From contig JAJXWL010000047.1 of NCBI GenBank assembly GCA_021781625.1, positions 1 to 10,127 of the forward strand: DNA of 10,127 bases. The letters run 5' to 3'. A model generated the notes under the pieces. The model was not told the DNA's origin. It did not search any database and saw only the letters and a list, made by a program, of their open reading frames with translations. How positions within the stretch are numbered: position 1 is the first letter of the stretch; every line of letters starts with the position of its first letter. This DNA is from a bacterium. Its GTDB lineage: Bacteria; Spirochaetota; Spirochaetia; JABEVK01. The position numbers were made by a program, and so were the translations under genes. Below are positions 6,944 to 10,127 of this stretch, one piece after another.

Positions 6944-7995
6944 AGTTTAAAACGCTTTCTGAATACTGAAACGGCCGCCTGGTAGTCTGACTCCAGAGCG
7001 GCCTTTTCTTTGTCTAACAAAAAACTTCCACGGATGGCTGTTAAATTGATTCGAATAAGATCATCCAGGGTAAGGTTAAAGTAGCGAATGGCGAGTAAAT
7101 AATCGTCCGTCAGGTCGGTGTTTTGGATGTGGGGATCATCCGAATTCAGGGTAACCGGAACCCCTTCGTGAAAAAGCTTTCCAAAAGGATGGTTGGGGGT
7201 GTCCTTCCATGACCCTGTTTGTCGGTTAGAGGTTAGGCATTGTTCCAAAAGAATGTTCTTATCTTTGAGATAGGCTTGTAGTTCGAGGTCTTGAATGGCG
7301 GAAGTGCCGTGCCCAATGCGGGCGGCATGAAGAAGTCGAATGGCGTCCCAAATCTGTTGTGAGGGACTGACTTCCCCGGCGTGGATGGTGGCTTTGAAGC
7401 CGTCCTGGCGAATGAGGTCAAAAAGTCGTTGAAAGTCCTGGGGAGGATAGTTGGTTTCGTCGCCGGCTAAGTCGTACCCACAAATCTCCGAGGAAACCCC
7501 CTTGACTTGTTGGTACATGGCGATTAAGTCGTCTTCGGTCTGCTTTCCTCGGTTGAGGGTGATTAAAAACTTAAGACGAAGGTCGTCTTCTAGAGCGGCT
7601 TGAAGGGCAGAGTGAATGACTACCTTGCTGACTTCGGCACGGTTAAAGTTGTTGAAAGCCGCATAGTGTTCAGGGTTGAAGCGAAGCTCCATGTAAAAAA
7701 TGGCGTCTTGGCGAAAAGTCTTGACGGCATGATAGGTAATTTCCGCGATGTCATTGAGGTTGCGGTACCAATCATTTTTAAACTTACTCAAGAATAATAA
7801 AAAATCTGGTTGGCCGTTTTGAGGAAACTGGTTTTCTTCACGAAACTTTTTTAAGGTCGAAGGAACAGTTAACCCATTCCTTTTGGCAATTTCGTAGAGC
7901 TTGTCCAGCGGGTAGGTTCCTTCCAAATGCCGGTGTAGTTCTACCTTGGGAAAATGCCGTAATACCTCTTTGTCTAACAGCCTGTCGTTCGCCAT
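6940..7995 (-). CDS. Adenosine deaminase-family protein
   Basis: This is a zinc-dependent amidohydrolase of the adenosine/AMP deaminase family, expected to hydrolyse the 6-amino group of an adenine compound in purine salvage. Its 351 residues carry the zinc ligands H21 and H23 in ELHRHLEG, H205 and E208 in the catalytic TIHAGE, RIGHG (H229), the CLTSNRQTG segment and the aspartates of LNSDDP (286-287), so the catalytic set is intact. ATG 7993-7995 gives [20 protein letters not shown] and has GAGGG eight bases upstream. A longer frame to 8097 would add 34 unlike residues and run into parA. It converges on gyrA with overlapping stop codons and diverges from parA. Relatives in this family act on adenosine, adenine or aminodeoxyfutalosine (menaquinone synthesis); the sequence alone does not decide which. 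Its place between gyrase and parAB suggests no functional link. Confidence 0.88.
   Translation of the reverse strand: MANDRLLDKEVLRHFPKVELHRHLEGTYPLDKLYEIAKRNGLTVPSTLKKFREENQFPQNGQPDFLLFLSKFKNDWYRNLNDIAEITYHAVKTFRQDAIFYMELRFNPEHYAAFNNFNRAEVSKVVIHSALQAALEDDLRLKFLITLNRGKQTEDDLIAMYQQVKGVSSEICGYDLAGDETNYPPQDFQRLFDLIRQDGFKATIHAGEVSPSQQIWDAIRLLHAARIGHGTSAIQDLELQAYLKDKNILLEQCLTSNRQTGSWKDTPNHPFGKLFHEGVPVTLNSDDPHIQNTDLTDDYLLAIRYFNLTLDDLIRINLTAIRGSFLLDKEKAALESDYQAAVSVFRKRFKL
6973..7010 (+). terminator. Intrinsic terminator for gyrBA, inside the convergent deaminase gene
   Basis: The 5' arm GGCCGCCTGG (6973-6982) pairs with CCAG-A-GCGGCC (6993-7003) in a 10-bp GC-rich stem with one bulged A. It is followed at once by TTTTCTTT. 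It lies 30 bases after the gyrA stop codon and is oriented to end gyrA transcription. On the other strand the same bases encode the deaminase C-terminal segment [11 protein letters not shown], so they serve both purposes. Confidence 0.8.
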
Positions 7996-8032
7996 CCTTG
8001 GGTCCCTCTGGAAATTCTTCGGCAAGTAGAGC

Positions 8033-8061
8033 TTCAAACTAAAGATTCTTTTCGTTATACT
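8033..8061 (+). promoter_or_regulatory. Candidate parAB promoter, leaderless
   Basis: TTCAAA (8033-8038) and TATACT (8056-8061) are 17 bp apart, matching the sigma-70 consensus at four and five of six bases. Transcription would start at or next to the A of the parA ATG (8068). No Shine-Dalgarno precedes parA. The minus strand reads TATAAC over nearly the same bases (complement of 8054-8059), possibly a -10 for the divergent deaminase gene, but without a good -35. Confidence 0.5.
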
Positions 8062-8067
8062 CGCCTC

Positions 8068-8823
8068 ATGGGAAAAATCCTTGTATTTGCCAACCAAAAG
8101 GGCGGGGTGGGAAAGACCACAACCGCAGCCACCTTGGGCGCGTATTTAGCCCAACATCAAAAGAAAGTTTTGCTGGTCGACTTTGACCCGCAAGGGAATT
8201 TGACGAGCTCGGTGGGGGCAGATAAGACCCTCCCGGGGATCTATGAGGTGATAACCGGAGTTAAGACGCTGGAGGACTGTGTACAAGCCACAGCCGAAGC
8301 CAACCTTTTTGTCTTAGGGAGCAATATCAACCTCTCGGGCGCCGGGGTTGAATTGATCGGGGAAAAGGACCGGGAATCTTTTTTGAAGAACGCCTTGGCC
8401 CCGGTGAAAGCTTCCTATGATTATATATTTATCGATAGTCCACCATCCCTCGACTTGATTACCATCAATGGTTTGGTGGCCGCTGATGGGGTGTTTATTC
8501 CCCTGCAATGTGAGTACTTTGCCATGGAAGGGCTTTCGCAGTTGGTAAAAACGATTCAGGCGGTTCAAAAGGGGTTGAATCGTAACCTCGAAATTGCCGG
8601 AATCATTTTGACCATGTACGACTCGCGAACCAATTTGGCTCAGGATGTCGCCCGTGAAGCCGTCAAGTATTTTAAAGACAAGGTCTTTCGAACCATAATT
8701 CCTCGAAATGTTCATTTAGGCGAAGCTCCCTCGCACGGCCTCACGATTAATCGTTATCGTCCCGGCTCCCCAGGGGCTAAGGCGTATGAAAAGCTGGCCG
8801 AGGAGGTCTTACAGCGTGTCTAA
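8068..8823 (+). CDS. parA: Chromosome partitioning ATPase ParA (Soj)
   Basis: This is a small ParA/Soj ATPase that binds the nucleoid as an ATP dimer and drives ParB-parS complexes apart during origin segregation. At 251 residues it is the short chromosomal type without an N-terminal DNA-binding extension. The deviant Walker A motif KGGVGKTT with its signature lysine is near residue 11. LLVDFDPQGNLTSSVG gives the A' motif, and YIFIDSPPSLDLITINGL gives Walker B and switch II. The motif TMYDSRTNLAQDV and the arginine-containing NRYRPGSPGAKAY near the C-terminus are also typical. The ATG fits the family N-terminus MGKILVFANQKGG exactly, yet has no Shine-Dalgarno; a -10 element ends six bases upstream, so the mRNA may be leaderless. 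parB begins within the last codons, and a parS site lies 1.1 kb upstream. Confidence 0.95.
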   Translation: MGKILVFANQKGGVGKTTTAATLGAYLAQHQKKVLLVDFDPQGNLTSSVGADKTLPGIYEVITGVKTLEDCVQATAEANLFVLGSNINLSGAGVELIGEKDRESFLKNALAPVKASYDYIFIDSPPSLDLITINGLVAADGVFIPLQCEYFAMEGLSQLVKTIQAVQKGLNRNLEIAGIILTMYDSRTNLAQDVAREAVKYFKDKVFRTIIPRNVHLGEAPSHGLTINRYRPGSPGAKAYEKLAEEVLQRV

Positions 8824-9676
8824 AGGTTTAGGAAAAGGTTTCGGCGCCCTGTTGCCCGAAGAAAGCGAAACCTCTGGCGAGGGAGTATTACTGGCCCCCT
8901 TAACGTCGCTTCAGACAAACCCAGACCAACCGAGAAAGGAATTTGCTCAGGCGGCACTGGAAGAGTTGGCGGCCTCGATCAAGGAAAAGGGCATCCTTCA
9001 ACCGATTCTCGTAGAACCCTTGGGGACAGGCTACCGGATCGTTGCCGGAGAACGACGTTACCGGGCCGCCAAAATGGCGGGGCTTACCGAAGTCCCGGTG
9101 CTGGTCAGGTCTTTTACGGCCGAAGAGCGCATGGAAATTGCGCTGATCGAAAACATTCAACGCACCGACCTTAACCCTGTCGAAGAAGCCAAAGCTTACC
9201 GCCAGCTGATGGACAGCTTTAATCTGACGCAGGATCAAGTGGCTCAAAAAGTTGGCAAGCAACGGTCAACGGTGGCAAATGCCCTTAGGCTTTTGAGGCT
9301 TTCGGACGAGATGTTGGCGGCCTTGGAAAAAGGCGACTTTAGTCCCGGTCACGCCCGAGCCCTTTTGGCCGTTGACGATTTGCCTCGCCGCGAAGAACTG
9401 TATCAACGGATAGTTCAAGACGGGCTCAGTGTTCGCGAGGCCGAAGCCTTTGTCAACGGAAAAACCCCAGCTAAAGCCACCCCGGCTCCAACACCGCCAG
9501 CACAACCGCCTGTGTCACGGGATACGGAACTCGTGTCGTGGGAACAGCGGCTGATCGAAGCCTTTGGTACCAAAGTCCGTATCAAAGGGGATTCGCGCCA
9601 AGGTGTGGTCGAAATTTCGTACTTTAACACCGAAGATTTGGAACGGGTTTTGGAGCGCTTAGAAAAAGGTTCTTGA
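8816..9676 (+). CDS. parB: Chromosome partitioning protein ParB (Spo0J)
   Basis: ParB is a CTP-dependent DNA clamp that loads at parS and works with ParA. The 286 residues begin MSKGLGKGFGALLP, the N-terminal ParA-stimulating segment. Then come NPDQPRK, SIKEKGILQPILVEP, and the CTP-binding fold with VAGERRYRAAKMAGL and ENIQRTDLNPVEEA. A helix-turn-helix follows in LTQDQVAQKVGKQRSTVANALRLLRL. After a Pro/Ala-rich linker (about 218-232) comes a short C-terminal dimerisation domain. GTG 8816 was chosen because it gives the conserved N-terminus and has GGAGG (8802-8806) nine bases upstream. It overlaps parA by 8 bp, implying coupled translation. An earlier ATG at 8786 would add ten residues of unlike sequence. 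The stop codon is part of a TTGACA hexamer in front of the tRNA array. Confidence 0.95.
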   Translation: MSKGLGKGFGALLPEESETSGEGVLLAPLTSLQTNPDQPRKEFAQAALEELAASIKEKGILQPILVEPLGTGYRIVAGERRYRAAKMAGLTEVPVLVRSFTAEERMEIALIENIQRTDLNPVEEAKAYRQLMDSFNLTQDQVAQKVGKQRSTVANALRLLRLSDEMLAALEKGDFSPGHARALLAVDDLPRREELYQRIVQDGLSVREAEAFVNGKTPAKATPAPTPPAQPPVSRDTELVSWEQRLIEAFGTKVRIKGDSRQGVVEISYFNTEDLERVLERLEKGS

Positions 9677-9701
9677 CAAACCCTTTGTGTTCCGATAACT
9701 T
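9673..9701 (+). promoter_or_regulatory. Candidate promoter of the tRNA array
   Basis: A perfect -35 hexamer TTGACA (9673-9678) overlaps the parB stop codon. At 17-bp spacing lies TAACTT (9696-9701), a poor -10; GATAAC (9694-9699) is a closer match but at 15-bp spacing. The start would fall 8-15 bases before the first tRNA, as expected for a stable RNA operon. The array could also be read through from parB, since no terminator separates them. Confidence 0.5.
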
Positions 9702-9715
9702 CTGTGAGTCTAACT

Positions 9716-9802
9716 GGAGAGATGGTCGAGCGGTTTAAGGCACCGGTCTTGAAAACCGGCGTAGGTGTAAGCCTACCGTGGGTTCGAATCCCACTCTCTC
9801 CG
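9716..9802 (+). tRNA. tRNA-Ser(UGA)
   Basis: Acceptor GGAGAGA pairs with TCTCTCC (9795-9801), with discriminator G9802. The anticodon stem CCGGT/ACCGG encloses the loop CTTGAAA with anticodon TGA at 9750-9752. A long variable arm GTAGG/CCTAC marks a class II serine tRNA, and the T loop is TTCGAAT. It reads UCA and, by wobble, other UCN codons. CCA is not encoded, so it must be added by a nucleotidyltransferase. It is the first gene of a four-tRNA array. Confidence 0.95.
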
Positions 9803-9813
9803 AGCTGTTGACT

Positions 9814-9902
9814 GGAGAGGTGCCAGAGTGGCCGAATGGGGCTCCCTGCTAAGGAGTTGTACGGCTAAAACCGTACCGGAGGTTCGAATCCTCTCCTCTC
9901 CG
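9814..9902 (+). tRNA. tRNA-Ser(GCU)
   Basis: Acceptor GGAGAGG pairs with CCTCTCC, with discriminator G9902. The anticodon loop CTGCTAA holds GCT at 9848-9850, read by AGC/AGU codons. The long variable arm GTACGG/CCGTAC confirms the serine class. No CCA is encoded. It starts 11 bases after the preceding tRNA. Confidence 0.95.
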
Positions 9903-9922
9903 GAGACTTTTTTGACGGAAAT

Positions 9923-9996
9923 GAGACCATAGCTCAGCTGGATAGAGCATTAGATTGCGGATCTAAAGGTCGGAGGTTCGAATCCTCTTGGTCTCA
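9923..9996 (+). tRNA. tRNA-Arg(GCG)
   Basis: Acceptor GAGACCA pairs with TGGTCTC, with discriminator A9996. The D arm is GCTC/GAGC with loop AGCTGGATA, and the T arm is GGAGG TTCGAAT CCTCT. The anticodon stem TTAGA/TCTAA encloses TTGCGGA, giving anticodon GCG at 9957-9959 for CGC and CGU arginine codons. A20 in the D loop and C35 are the main arginine identity elements and both are present. The usual bacterial gene for this codon box has ACG, deaminated to ICG by TadA; a G at position 34 is unusual. No CCA is encoded. Confidence 0.92.
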
Positions 9997-10010
9997 ATAT
10001 TTCTCTCGAT

Positions 10011-10098
<88 letters not shown>

Positions 10099-10127
10099 TT
10101 CCCTTAGCGTTGATCGTCAGGACCTGC

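Noticed and set aside
7996..8097. N-terminal extension of the deaminase
   Set aside because: It would overlap the parA start and promoter, is unlike the family, and ATG 7993-7995 has a good ribosome-binding site.
10099..10127. Possible start of another RNA gene (for example SRP RNA) after the last tRNA
   Set aside because: Only 29 bases remain and they carry no recognisable conserved core; the window ends too soon to decide.

Overview
The window is a chromosomal replication-origin region from a bacterium, most likely a spirochaete (Spirochaetota). That placement rests on two points, both from memory: the DnaN N-terminus resembles treponemal DnaN, and a dnaN-dnaA-gyrB-gyrA block with parA/parB genes nearby recalls the Borrelia origin. 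The phylum is moderately secure; I cannot name a genus.

Layout. On the minus strand lie dnaN (5' part only, running off the left edge) and dnaA. The 222-bp dnaA-dnaN gap (599-820) looks like the unwinding site. It holds a perfect DnaA box, a GC-rich spacer, six DnaA-trio triplets and an AT-rich tract. The roughly 350-bp dnaA-gyrB gap (2207-2555) has no convincing gene, but carries a second group of DnaA boxes at its two ends and a long AT-rich middle. The origin therefore looks bipartite, as in Bacillus subtilis. On the plus strand follow gyrB and gyrA, 14 bp apart. A perfect 16-bp parS centromere is written into the last codons of gyrA. gyrA converges on an adenosine deaminase-family gene (minus strand); the two stop codons share bases, and the gyrA terminator lies inside the 3' coding end of that gene. 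Divergent from the deaminase are parA and parB, overlapping by 8 bp. The right end is a tRNA array: Ser(UGA), Ser(GCU), Arg(GCG), Ser(GGA), none with an encoded CCA.

How the parts fit. DnaA opens the origin, DnaN clamps the polymerase, gyrase removes the positive supercoils ahead of the forks, and ParB loads at parS so that ParA can segregate the new origins. The genes and their cis sites lie within 10 kb.

No novel multi-gene system is visible. The points worth a second look are the parS inside gyrA, the clean DnaA-trio element, apparently leaderless gyrB and parA transcripts, altered quinolone-pocket residues in both gyrase subunits, and a tRNA-Arg with the unusual anticodon GCG.
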